From Antedon mediterranea (Eukaryota > Echinodermata > Crinoidea > Comatulida > Antedonidae): a stretch of DNA of 64,000 nucleotides. Of this stretch, positions 43,701-54,200 are shown in pieces. Every line of letters starts with the position of its first letter. Position 1 is the first letter of the stretch. Location of the stretch: NCBI RefSeq assembly GCF_964355755.1, contig NC_092670.1, forward strand, positions 21,141,201-21,205,200, written 5' to 3'. The notes below the pieces were generated by a model. It was not told the origin of the DNA, searched no databases, and saw nothing but the letters and a program-made list of their open reading frames with translations. Position numbers and translations under genes: made by a program.

Positions 43701-46700
43701 TGTACTGCAATTCATTAATTACACTTAAAAATAAAAACAATACTTCACTGTGGAGTTATTTCAGAAAATCTTGCTCTGTAAACTTGTAAATTTCTTTTCG
43801 CTGTTAAAAAAATAAACAAAAACACATTTCTAAGTAATGAATAGCAATGCAATTTTGCTGGTTAGGGTGAAGTTCCTGTTCATGCATCTAGTCTAAAGCT
43901 CTGTCTACACTATCAAACTAGTTTGACAAAAAAAGTGTGCTGTACCCAAATATGGTAGTGATATGCTCAAATATGGTAGTGATATGACATCATCATGTCC
44001 ATATATGGGCACATAACATTTTTTGTCACATAAAGCTTGATAGTGTGGACAGAGCTTAAGAAGCTTCTAGATAAACACAATACTGAATGTCTTACCTGCT
44101 ATACAAGTGTCAATGATTTCAAAGCCAATATTTTCTCCTTCTCTGTCACCATCTGTCCATATGATAAGAATGTCACTTTGTTTAGCTTCTCTTTCTAAAG
44201 TCCTCTGAAAATTAAATAAAAACAAAATTATACCACTATTTTACAGTTTATCGTGCTTATAAAGTCTCATTTGAGTCTAAGGGAGTGGACTTGAAAGAGT
44301 CGTGAGTTACAACCTTGGCACTAGGTCAGGATTGAACCCCGAACCTTGGGATTGGAAGGCAAGCACGTAAACCACAAAGCTACAGCTACACTACATTTAC
44401 AATATAAATAAAAACAGCCTGGAATATATATCTTGAGACATATTTTGATTTGGAATATTATTTTTTGTTAATTATTTTACTCACCTTAATATCTTTGAAA
44501 TTATCTGGACAGACTTTATTAACCTCAGCATCAAACAACACAACAGGATTCCAAGAATTCCTAAAAAAAGATTAAAAGTTTAAAATGAAAAGTTTAAATG
44601 TCATGTTTCTGTCATGAAGGGAGAAAAGTCTTTATTGATGAAGATAATGACAGTTCTAGAAACAGTTATTGACCTAAAATATGTTGAGAAACTTTAATAT
44701 AGAGTTTTGAATAGTGAAAATGATTTCGTTAGGTGTACTATGAACAATCTGTTACGATCTTAAAGTCTCTTCTAAATGGGAGAAAATCCTATTTAGTGTG
44801 ATTTTCTGTTTTGTATTGTTTGTTGTATATATGGAACTTCTATTCTGAAATAAAGTGATCAATCAATCAATCAATATTGATTAGCTGTAGAATTAAATAG
44901 AATAATCCAGAAATCTATAAATCAAGTAACATAACTTACCAATTTTTATAAATAGCTTTAAAAGCATAATTTAGCAGATGGCCCGACACAGAGGTCATCT
45001 TCATTAAACATTGTTGGTTTAAGATATTGTATTCGAATTCATATATCTTGTTGTACTTGGAAAATCCTTCACGCTACAGAAAAAAATATTCAAATACTCA
45101 TTAAAATTTGCAAATTGTTTTTATCTTACCTTCATGGTTGCAGTGGCCTATAATGGTGTAACTTGTGAACGATACTACTGTACAATATAAATATCTTAAT
45201 AAAGTATAACGTAGCTCAATGTTCTCAATGTTGTTACATAATCAAAAGTTAAAATTAAAATAAAAGTGTATAGTACCATGGTATACTATGTAAAAAAAGG
45301 GGGACAAACAGTAAGGTCAACGAGCCTCTTTGGATAAACTAGTGTATGAAGGAAATGATAAAGCTTAAAAGAAAAGCATGGTTCAGGTATAACTATTGGC
45401 CAAGCAGATCTAATAAAGCAAAATTTAAAGATGCTAGAAATAAAGTAACATCTATGAAAAGGAAGGCCATTTGGACTTTGAAAAAATGATTGCTTCCGAA
45501 ATAAAACAGAAACCCAAATCATTCTAGCGATATGTAAACTCCAAAACCAAAGTTAAAGCGTGACTGCCATCCCTGAAAGATGAGAACAATGTGACACAGT
45601 GATGATCAGTCCAAGACTGAGATACTTAATACATTTTTCTCTGCAGTTTTTGTAAGGGAAGATATTGATAACGTACCAGAGTTTCAAAGAGTTTTTGATA
45701 CAGTTTGTTCTGAAGTTAAAATATCATCCTAAATCGTTGAAAAATAGTATTTGCCTCAGACCTGTGGTCAAGGTGGGCACTGGATGAGAGAAGCCCTTGA
45801 TCAATGTTAGGATCAATTAAGGTGCTTTAAACAGTCCTGGCTTTGTTTGTATCAAACCTGTTAGTGGCGGTAATTATCGCTGTTGGTTTCGATTGAATAA
45901 AATAACATTTTTTTAAATGTGACTAAGAGTCCAGGACCTGATGGTATTCACCCTATGATTTTAAGAGAGTGCAGAGCTTATATTTCTGAGTCGCTAAGTA
46001 AAATGTTTTCATTTCATTTTTAAAAAAGGAAGCAGGGTGGAAGTAAATAATTATCGGCCTGTTAGCTTGACTGTTTGTTGTAAAGTTATGGAAAGCATCA
46101 TTAGAGATTCTTTAATTAAGCATTTTGTCAACAATAACTTATTATCGGAACATCAACATGGCTTTAGGTCTGGTAGATCTACAACAATGCAATTATTAGA
46201 GATAGTAGAACATTGGTCTAAGCTTTTAGATGATGGGCATGATATTGATGTGGCATATTTGGACTTGCAGAAGGCCTTCGATTCTGTACCTCATATGAGA
46301 CTGTTAAGGAAGGTTAAAGCTTATGGTATCTCCGGTAACGACTATAATTGGATTCATTCAAGACTTGTTAAAAGGTAGAAGACAATGAGTAATGTCAAAT
46401 GGGACTCTGTCGAAATGGTCGGATGTGATAAGTGGTGTTCCCCTTGGTCCAATTTTATTCTTACTCTTTATCAATGATTTACCTGAAGTTGCACTATCAG
46501 AAGTCAAGATGTTCGCTGATGATACTAAAGTTCATGATTATGGGGAATCCAAAGAAAAATTGCAGATCTCACTTGATAATATGTTCAGCTGGTCAACCAA
46601 ATGGCAACTACCAAAGTTTCAATGCCAACAAGTGCAAGATGTTGTATATGGGGAAAACCAATGAGAAGAATGAGTACTTTGTAGATGTAAAAGAATAAGA

Positions 46701-47846
46701 TAATGTTAAAACTGAAGAGACTGCTATAGAAAAGGATCTCGGAATATACTTTGATCATAAATTGAACTTTGATTATCATATAAATTGCTTTGTTGCTAAG
46801 GCAAATAAAATAGTGGGTCTCATCAAAAGGACTTTTTGTTATCCAACGATAAGGATATGTTTCTTAGTCTATACAAGTCTATAGTCCGCCCTATCTTAGT
46901 ATTCAACTGTTGTGTCAACTGAAAATGGAGTCGGTTCACCGAAGCGCTACCAAGTCATTGTCAGAAATAAAACATTTGGCTTATCCGTATAGATTGAAGT
47001 TTTCGGGTTTACCTACACTGGAGTACAGACGATTAAGAGCGGATATGATCCAAATCTGCAGAATTATAAATGGTCTTGACGTTATAGAAAGCAGGAAGTT
47101 TTTTACATTTGTTGGTTGTCATGGAACTAGAGGTCATGAATACAAGTTGTATAAAAACAAGTTAAGGCTTAATTCCAGGAAGTTTTCCTTCAGTTGTAGA
47201 GTTGTGGACTCGTGTAATAGCTTACCATCTAATGTTGTAAAAGCTTCAAATTTAAATAAATTTAAGTCACTACTCAATGATCATTGGAAGTTTCTTGACT
47301 GCAAGTTTACTTTTTCACACTTCAGAACATTGTGTGTACACCCTAAGCATCTACATTATGATAATCTTGAGTTACAAGAAGGGAAGGTCATAGACATATA
47401 GCCTATAAGCTATATTTAGCTTGTCAACCGACCCAATAACATCAAGAAAGTATCAAGCAAGTATCCATCAAAGTCAATAACGGCCATGTGCATGTGTCAG
47501 AATCAATGTACAACAGTATGTGATGTAATAATATTGTTGAATTATTGAATGAATTGAATCGATTGTATGTAAAATAATTGAAATAACTAACCCTCCGAAA
47601 TCTACCACCAGACATAATTTCTGATATACACTTTGCAGCGTCATTTTTTTCTGCCACATTCAAAACCCTAGGCATTTTTGAGTCTCGACGATCTGTTAGT
47701 TCGCGGACGCCTAGGCCCACACAATTTGTTGTGGAGCCTGAAGGTGAGTATGGGAGAAAGACGTCTCCTTTCTGCTGCCTTGAAAATTCTGATGAGAATC
47801 CCAACAGCCTAGAAAATACCCGTCTTGAAAAACATTGAAAATACAT
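31781..47846 (-). CDS. TOP3A: DNA topoisomerase III alpha (type IA), 24 exons, one frame break
   Basis: Type IA topoisomerase that dissolves double Holliday junctions with BLM/RMI and decatenates mtDNA. Exons: 47846 (or 47675)-47592, 45073-44940, 44560-44485, 44204-44096, 43800-43749, 43084-42993, 42366-42196, 41675-41574, 41262-41188, 40797-40715, 40341-40244, 39968-39802, 39284-39108, 38144-38066, 37866-37683, 37521-37434, 37299-37045, 36838-36673, 36562-36446, 36308-36045, 32776-32536, 32342-32122, 31982-31905, 31812-31781. About 1,047 aa from the inner ATG (human 1,001). TOPRIM DGDREGE near residue 116; catalytic Tyr about 330 in ISYPRTET (codon 40,331-40,329); [12 protein letters not shown]; zinc ribbon [17 protein letters not shown] in exon 17; two GRF fingers (exons 20-21, 21-22); CCHC knuckle [14 protein letters not shown] at the end. 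The upstream in-frame ATG at 47,846 adds a presequence. Exon 8 has one extra base at 41,640/41,641. Any repair would be a sequencing question. Confidence 0.95.
32140..32235 (-). repeat. Gly/Arg-rich linker (GGA/CCT repeat) within TOP3A exon 22
   Basis: (CCT)n on plus encodes a run of ten Gly and then GRGRGRGGG after the second GRF finger. It is coding low complexity, RGG-like, and a likely length-variable site. Confidence 0.8.
32360..32446. repeat. 20-bp tandem repeat in TOP3A intron 21
   Basis: Four to five copies of AATGGCTAATGCATATTCAT, alternating GC and AC at the variable site. Confidence 0.85.
32888..33091. mobile_element. ~220-bp TIR element, copy 2 (TOP3A intron 20), truncated
   Basis: CCAGGCAATCTAACAACGGG at the left, with an interior matching 21,071-21,293 in inverse orientation (ATGTACATA..CAGTAC, GACATAAGATCAAAGGACTG, GGCAAGGCGAGCTCAGTG). 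The right end is replaced by the 50-bp satellite. Confidence 0.7.
33105..36044. repeat. 50-bp satellite array in TOP3A intron 20
   Basis: About 50 copies of a 50-bp pyrimidine-rich unit (ATGCACTCATCTATCCCTCA then CACTACCTACTCTACCCTTACTCCTTTCTT). Copies are degenerate at 33,105-33,400 and near-identical from 33,420. A point variant (ATCGCTTACAC versus ATCCCTCACAC) recurs in blocks. The unit is not a multiple of three yet stop-free in all three plus frames because it is almost all C, T and A. Longer units near 33,375, 35,570, 35,870 and 36,015 carry ATGCATTCATGCTTATTTAT and a copy of the TOP3A exon-20 3' end and splice donor. Confidence 0.95.
37909..38065. other. TOP3A intron 14, nothing notable
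   Basis: Ordinary AT-rich intron sequence. Confidence 0.4.
38487..38514. repeat. (GTTT)n microsatellite
   Basis: Seven TTTG/GTTT units in TOP3A intron 13. Confidence 0.9.
38567..39073. mobile_element. piggyBac-like MITE, copy 2 (TOP3A intron 13)
   Basis: AGATGTATTGTCCC at the left and GGGACAATACATCT at the right, with TTAA on both sides (38,563-38,566; 39,074-39,077). The interior matches 21,321-21,864 in the opposite orientation. It ends about 34 bp before exon 13. Confidence 0.85.
39425..39712. repeat. ~150-bp tandem duplication in TOP3A intron 12
   Basis: Two units share AGTTTTCACTAGCCCAAGAT, AAGCAAAATGGCATGTGGGC, AGTACAGTCTCGTACAG and TAGTCCAGTTTCCTTCTAC (for example 39,461 and 39,611). 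Confidence 0.9.
40985..41110. mobile_element. possible non-LTR retroelement 3' tail
   Basis: ATTATTTGTTTTATCCAATG then ATGATGAATAAACTTGAATTG resembles the 3' ends of CR1-type LINEs in many animals. No coding part is attached. Weak call. Confidence 0.3.
41370..41504 (-). mobile_element. MITE family A, copy 9 (TOP3A intron 8)
   Basis: AAGGTCTGTCTACACTATCA and TTTGATAGTGTAGACAGAGCT ends, internal CACTACCATATTTGGGCATA. Confidence 0.85.
41788..42095. mobile_element. piggyBac-like MITE family, diverged copy 3 (TOP3A intron 7)
   Basis: TTTAAAGATGTATTGTCT then an 18-C run at 41,801; the right end GGGGACAATATATAAG is degraded. The interior (CATTAAAATGGCATATT, TTTTTGGTCAAAGTGGATAA) matches the 6,574 fragment. 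Both sides carry a diverged direct repeat GGCTC(C/T)T..GGTGGGTCCT. Confidence 0.65.
42380..42930. repeat. 53-bp tandem repeat in TOP3A intron 6
   Basis: About nine units of AATACAAAGTCTGATTTGCA followed by TACATGTGTTATATTAAAATTACAATGGCTATC, decaying after 42,790. The array starts within about 15 bp of the exon-7 acceptor (42,367). Confidence 0.9.
43155..43646. mobile_element. ~490-bp TIR element (TOP3A intron 5)
   Basis: TAATAGAGAGGTTTTGCAAT...CTTACAAATACGATAACGAA faces TTGTTATCGTATTCGTAAGG...GCGAAACCTCCCTATTA; inverted ends of about 60 bp. No transposase. Confidence 0.8.
43896..44057 (+). mobile_element. MITE family A, copy 10 (TOP3A intron 4)
   Basis: Full copy: AAGCTCTGTCTACACTATCA to CTTGATAGTGTGGACAGAGCTT, with the internal ATATGGTAGTGATATG doubled. 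At 162 bp it is the longest in the window. Confidence 0.9.
44290..44392 (-). mobile_element. tRNA-like SINE head fragment
   Basis: Minus strand: TTGTGGTTTACGTGCTTGCC (A box) and GGGGTTCAATCC (B box) with the same spacing as the SINE A head at 17,880-17,950. Confidence 0.6.
44590..44880. mobile_element. LINE 3' end with TCAA repeat tail
   Basis: Ends in CTGAAATAAAGTGATCAATCAATCAATCAA, a typical short-repeat tail of CR1/L2-type LINEs, preceded by non-coding sequence. No coding part left. Confidence 0.4.
45286..47400 (+). pseudogene. decayed non-LTR retrotransposon (CR1/jockey-group LINE) in TOP3A intron 1
   Basis: Plus-strand reverse transcriptase fragments in several frames, antisense to TOP3A. 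They include the pre-RT linker (45,340-45,730, stops), [10 protein letters not shown] at about 45,925, NYRPVSLT at 46,050, [12 protein letters not shown] near 46,255, [17 protein letters not shown] at 46,432-46,482, and the catalytic FADDTKV (YADD equivalent) at about 46,510. The C-terminal tail follows ([18 protein letters not shown]-like, RGHEYKLYK, 46,930-47,330). Multiple stops and frame changes make it dead. No endonuclease domain is visible, so it is 5'-truncated. A SINE tail sits inside it at 45,755-45,905. Confidence 0.9.
45755..45905 (+). mobile_element. 5'-truncated 5S-SINE body inserted in the LINE
   Basis: CTCAGACCTGTGGTCAAGGT, GGGCACTGGATGAGAGAAGC, TGATCAATGTTAGGATCAAT and the tail TTGAATAAAATAAC match the inverse of 8,808-8,965. 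It splits the LINE linker from the KSPGPDG motif. The 5S head is absent. Confidence 0.85.
47676..47846 (-). other. TOP3A: mitochondrial targeting extension of TOP3A (alternative start)
   Basis: The reading frame of exon 1 stays open upstream of the inner ATG (47,675). An ATG at 47,846 begins [17 protein letters not shown], rich in Arg, Phe, Leu and Ser with no acidic residue in the first 18, as a mitochondrial presequence should be. Animal TOP3A makes a mitochondrial and a nuclear form from such paired starts. Further in-frame ATGs lie at 47,870 and 47,894. Confidence 0.55.
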
Positions 47847-47899
47847 ACATAAACGACCACAATATACCATAAATACAAAGTACAAAACAAACAACTGCT

Positions 47900-48047
47900 A
47901 CACGAGGTAAAAGACGTAATCCAACTTATCAAAATGGACAGAAATCAGTAGACAATTTTTTTAAACACAAAATCAACATTTCAAAGTTTATTTGGTTCGC
48001 GGGTTGCTAGACTTAATGATCCAGATTTCACTTCACTTCCGGAGAGG
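47900..48047 (-). promoter_or_regulatory. TOP3A proximal promoter remnant
   Basis: The 150 bp between the TOP3A 5' end and the foldback TSD include CACTTCCGGAG (48,034-48,044), a core ETS/GABP site (CTTCCGG), frequent in TATA-less promoters of housekeeping and mitochondrial genes. Confidence 0.4.
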
Positions 48048-48056
48048 CATTTTGAC
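48048..48056. repeat. target-site duplication of the large foldback, left
   Basis: CATTTTGAC, repeated exactly at 61,220-61,228 just outside the opposite terminal repeat. Confidence 0.85.
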
Positions 48057-48209
48057 GCTTGTGTCAAGCTAGCCGACAATAAGCCAGCCGACAATAAGCC
48101 AGCCCACTTTTATTTTTTCCAGCCGACAATAAGTATGAAACGCCGTTTGTGTATTTTTCACATTTTCAGTATTGCTTAAGGTTTTTATAGTATTAGAAAT
48201 TCAATATTT

Positions 48210-51200
48210 GTGAGAAAATGGTGGATTGCTCCTGGGAGTCACTTGGTGGGATTATACTAGGGGACCTCCTTAATCGTCAAGTATAAGTTAGAGTAGAACC
48301 GCTGGTCCTGTTTACTCAGCCCTCATCTTTTAAATCTGAGTGTAACTCAATTACGATTTCTAATATTATAGTGAAATTTGATACTGTATTTGTGAGAAAA
48401 TGGCGGATTGCTCCTGAGAGTCACTTGGTGGGATTATACTAGGGTACCTCCTTAGTCGTCCAGTATAAGTTAGGGTGGGACCACTAGTCCCGTTTACTCA
48501 GCCCTCATCTTTTAAATCTGAGTGTAACTCAATTACGATTTTTAATATTATAGTGAAATTTGATACTGTAATTGTGAGAAAATGGCGGATTGCTCCTGGG
48601 AGTCACTTGGTGGGATTATACTAGGGTACCTCCTTAGTCGTCCAGTATAAGTTAGAGTAGGACCACTGGTCCTGTTTACTCAGCCCTCATCTTTTAAATC
48701 TGAGTGTAACTCAATTACGATTTTTCATATTATAGTGAAATTTGATACTGTATTTGTGAGAAAATGGCGGATTGCTCCTAGGAGTCACTTGGTGGGATTA
48801 TACTAGGGGACCTCCTTAATCGTCAAGTATAAGTTAGAGTAGAACCGCTGGTCCTGTTTACTCAGCCCTCATCTTTTAAATCTGAGTGTAACTCAATTAC
48901 GATTTTTAATATTATAGTGAAATTTGATACTGTATTTGTGAGAAAATGGCGGATTGCTCCTGGGAGTCACTTGGTGGGATTATACTAGGGTACCTCCTTA
49001 GTCGTCCAGTATAAGTTAGAGTAGGACCACTGGTCCTGTTTACTCAGCCCTCATCTTTTAAATCTGAGTGTAACTCAATTACGATTTTTAATATTATAGT
49101 GAAATTTGATACTGTATTTGTGAGAAAATGGCGGATTGCTCCTGGGAGTCACTTGGTTGGATTATACTATGGTACTTCCTTAGTCGTCCAGTATAAGTTA
49201 GAGTAGGACCGCTGGCCCTGTTTACTCAGCCCTCATCTTTTAAATCTGAGTGTAACTCAATTACGATCTTTAATATTATAGTGAAATTTGATACTGTATT
49301 TGTGAGAAAATGGCGGATTGCTCCTAGGAGTCCCTTGGTGGGATTATACTAGGGGACCTCCTTAATCGTCCAGTATAAGTTAGAATAGGACCGCTGGTCC
49401 CGTTTACTCAGCAGCCCTCATCTTTTAAATCTGAGTGTAACTCAATTACGATTTTTTATATAGTGAAATTTGATACTGTATTTGTGAGAAAATGTCGTCC
49501 TTAATCGTCAAGTATAAGTTAGAGTAGAACCGCTGGTCCTGTTTACTCAGCCCTCATCTTTTAAATCTGAGTGTAACTCAATTACGATTTTTAATATTAT
49601 AGTGAAATTTGATACTGTATTTGTGAGAAAATGGCGGATTGCTCCTGGGAGTCACTTGGTGGGATTATACTAGGGTACCTCCTTAGTGGTCCAGTATAAG
49701 TTAGAGTAGGACCACTGGTCCTGTTTACTCAGCCCTCCTCTTTTAAATCTGAGTGTAACTCAATTACGATTTTTAATATTATAGAGAAATTTGATACTGT
49801 ATTTGTGAGAAAATGGCGGATTGCTCCTGGGAGTCACTTGGTGGGATTATACTTGGGTACCTCCTTAGTCGTCCAGTATAAGTTAGAGTAAGACCGCTGG
49901 TCCTGTTTACTCAGCCCTCATCTTTTAAATCTGAGTGTAACTCAATTACGATTTTTAATATTATAGAGAAATTTGATACTGTATTTGTGAGAAAATGGCG
50001 GATTGCTCCTGGGAGTCACTTGGTGGGATTATACTTGGGTACCTCCTTAGTCGTCCAGTATAAGTTAGAGTAGGACCGCTGGTCCTGTTTACTCAGCCCT
50101 CATCTTTTAAATCTGAGTGTAACTCAATTACGATTTTTAATATTATAGTGAAATTTGATACTGTATTTGTGAGAAAATGGCGGATTTCTCCAGGGAGTCA
50201 TTTGGTGGGATTATACTAGGGTACCTCCTTAGTCGTCCAGTATAAGTTAGAGTAGGACCACTGGTCCTGTTTACTCAGCCCTCATCTTTTAATTCTGAGT
50301 GTAACTCAATTACGATTTTTAATATTATAGAGAAATTTGATACTGTATTTGTGAGAAAATGGCGGATTGCTCCTGGGAGTCACTTGGTGGGATTATACTT
50401 GGGTACCTCCTTAGTCGTCCAGTATAAGTTAGAGTAAGACCGCTGGTCCTGTTTACTCAGCCCTCATCTTTTAAATCTGAGTGTAACTCAATTACGATTT
50501 TTAATATTATAGAGAAATTTGATACTGTATTTGTGAGAAAATGGCGGATTGCTCCTGGGAGTCACTTGGTGGGATTATACTTGGGTACCTCCTTAGTCGT
50601 CCAGTATAAGTTAGAGTAGGACCGCTGGTCCTGTTTACTCAGCCCTCATCTTTTAAATCTGAGTGTAACTCAATTACGATTTTTAATATTATAGTGAAAT
50701 TTGATACTGTATTTGTGAGAAAATGGCGGATTTCTCCAGGGAGTCATTTGGTGGGATTATACTAGGGTACCTCCTTAGTCGTCCAGTATAAGTTAGAGTA
50801 GGACCGCTGGTCTTGTTTACTCAGCCCTCATCTTTTAATTCTGAGTGTAACTCAATTACGATTTTTAATATTATAGTGAAATTTGATACTGTATTTGTGA
50901 GAAAATGGCGGATTGCTCCTGGGAGTCACTTGGTGGGATTATACTAGGGTACCTCCTTAGTCGTCCAGTATAAGTTAAAGTAGGACCGCTGGTCCCGTTT
51001 ACTCAGCCCTCATCTTTTAAATCTGAGTGTAACTCAATTACGATTTTTAATATTATAGTGAAATTTGATACTGTATTTGTGAGAAAATGGCGGATTACTC
51101 CTGGGTGTCACTTGGTGGGATTATACTAGGGTACCTCTTTAGTCGTCCAGTAAAAGTTAGAGTAGGACCACTGGTCCTGTTTACTCAGCCCTCATCTTTT

Positions 51201-54200
51201 AAATGTGAGTGTAACTCAATTACGATTTTTAATATTATAGTGAAATTTGATACTGTATTTGTGAGAAAATGGCGGATTGCTCCTGGGAGTCACTTGGTGG
51301 GATTATACTTGGGTACCTCCTTAGTCCTCCAGTATAAGTTAGAGTAGGACCGCTGGCCCTGTTGACTCAGCCCTCATCTTTTAAATCTGAGTGTAACTCA
51401 ATTATGATCTATAATATTATAGTGAAATTTGATACTGTATTTGTGAGAAAATGGCGGATTGCTCCTCGGAGTCACTTGGTGGGATTATACTAGGGTACCT
51501 CCTTAGTCGTCCAGTATAAGTTAGGGTGGGACCACTGGTCCCGTTGACTCAGCCCTCATCTTTTAAATCTGAGTGTAACTCAATTAAGATCTTTAATATT
51601 ATAGTGAAATTTGATACTGTATTTGTGAGAAAATGGCGGAATGCTCATGGGAGTCACTTGGTGGGATTATACTAGGGGACCTCCTTAATCGTCCAGTATA
51701 AGTTAGAGTAGGACCGCTGGTCCCGTTTGCTCAGCCCTCATCTTTTAAATCTGAGTGTAACTCAATTACAATTTTTTATATAGTGAAATTTGATACTGTA
51801 TTTGTGAAAAAATGGCGGATTGCTCCTGGGAGTCACTTGGTGGGATTATACTAGGGTACCTCCTTAGTCGTCCAGTATAAGTTAGAGTAGGACCGCTGGT
51901 CCTGTTTACTCAGCCCTCATCTTTTAAATCTGAGTGTAACTCAATTACGATCTTTAATATTATAGTGAAATTTGATACTGTATTTGTGAGAAAATGGCGG
52001 ATTGCTCCTAGGAGTCACTTGGTGGGATTATACTAGGGTACCTCCTTAATCGTCCAGTATAAGTTAGAGTAGGACCGCTGGTCCCGTTTACTCAGCCCTA
52101 ATCTTTTAAATCTGAGTGTAACTCAATTACGATTTTTTATATAGTGAAATTTGATACTGTATTTGTGAGAAAATGGCGGTTTGCTCCTGGGAGTCACTTG
52201 GTGGGATTATACTAGGGTACCTCCTTAGTCGTCCAGTATAAGTTAGAGTAGGACCGCTGGTCTTGTTTACTCAGCCCTCATCTTTTAATTCTGAGTGTAA
52301 CTCAATTACGATTTTTAATATTATAGTGAAATTTGATACTGTATTTGTGAGAAAATGGCGGATTGCTCCTGGGAGTCACTTGGTGGGATTATACTAGGGT
52401 ACCTACTTAGTCGTCCAGTATAAGTTAGGGTGGGACCACTGGTCCCGTTTACTCAGCCCTCATCTTTTAAATCTGAGTGTAACTCAATTCCGATTTTTAA
52501 TAATTATAATGAAATTTGATACTGTATTGGTGAGAAAATGGCGGATTGCTCCTGGGAGTCACTTGGTGGGATTATACTAGGGTACCTCCTCTGTCGTCCA
52601 GTATAAGTTAGAGTAGGACCGCTGGTCCTGTTTACTCAGCCCTCATCTTTTAAATCTATCTGAGTGTAACTCAATTACGATTTTTAATATTATAGTGAAA
52701 TTTGATACTGTATTTGTGAGAAAATGGCGGATTGCTCCTGGGAGTCACTTGGTTGGATTATACTAGGGTACCTCCTTAGTGGTTCAGTATAAGTTAGAGT
52801 AGGACCGCTGGCCCTGTTTACTCAGCCCTCATCTTTTAAATCTGAGTGTAACTCAAATACGATCTTTAATATTATAGTGAAATTTGATACTGTATTTGTG
52901 AGAAAATGGCGGATTGCTCCTAGGAGTCACTTGGTGGGATTATACTAGGGGACCTCCTTAATCGTCCAGTATAAGTTAGAGTAGGACCGCTGGCCCTGTT
53001 GACTCAGCCCTCATCTTTTAAATCTGAGTGTAACTCAATTACGATCTTTAATATTATAGTGAAATTTGATACTGTATTTGTGAGAAAATGGCGGATTGCT
53101 CCTGGGAGTCACTTGGTGGGATTATACTAGGGGACTTCCTTAATCGTCCAGTAGAAGTTAGAGTAGGACCGCTGGTCCCGTTTACTCAGCCCTCGTCTTT
53201 TAAATTTGAGTGTAACTCAATTACAATTTTTTATATAGTGAAATTTGATACTGTATTTGTGAGAAAATAGCGGATTGCTCATGGGAATCACTTGGTGGGA
53301 TTATTATACTAGGGTACCTCCTTAGTCGTCCAGTATAAGTTAGAGTAGGACTGCTGGTCTTGTTTACTCAGCCCTCATCTTTTAAATCTGAGTGTAACTC
53401 AATTACGATTTTTAATATTATAGTGAAATTTGATACTGTATTTGTGAGAAAATGGCGGATTGCTCCTGGGAGTCACTTGGTGGAATTATACTAGGGTACC
53501 TCTTTAGTCGTCCAGTAAAAGTTAGAGTAGGACCACTGGTTCTGTTTACTCAGCCCTCATCTTTTAAATCTGAGTGTAACTCAATTACGATTTTTAATAT
53601 TATAGTGAAATTTGATACTGTATTTGTGAGAAAATGGCGGATTGCTCCTGGGAGTCACTTTGTGGGATTATACTTGGGTACCATCTTAGTCGTCCAGTAT
53701 AAGTTAGAGTAGGACCGCTGGCCCTGTTGACTCAGCCCTCATCTTTTAAATCTGAGTGTAACTCAATTACGATCTTTAATATTATAGTGAAATTTGATAC
53801 TGTATTTGTGAGAAAATGGCGGATTGCTCCTGGGAGTCACTTGGTGGGATTATACTAGGGTACCTCTTTAGTCGTCCAGTAAAAGTTAGAGTAGGACCAC
53901 TGGTCCTGTTTACTCAGCCCTCATCTTTTAAATCTGAGTGTAACTCAATTACAATTTTTTATATAGTGAAATTTGATACTGTATTTGTGAGAAAATGGCG
54001 GATTGCTCCTGGAAGTCACTCGGTGGGATTATACTAGGGTACCTCCTTAGTTGTCCTGTATAAGTTAGAGTAGGACCACTGGTCCTGTTTACTCAGCCCT
54101 CATCTTTTAAATCTGAGTGTAACTCAATTACGATTTTTAATATTATAGTGAAATTTGGTACTGTATTTGTGAGAAAACGGCGGATTGCTCCTGGAAGTCA

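Noticed and set aside
51087-54037. Repeated 60-86-codon frames starting MADCSWESLGG
   Set aside because: By-products of the 182-bp foldback unit. Most units have an in-frame TAA, and the frame survives only where AGTATAAG has become AGTAAAAG; no sign of selection for coding.
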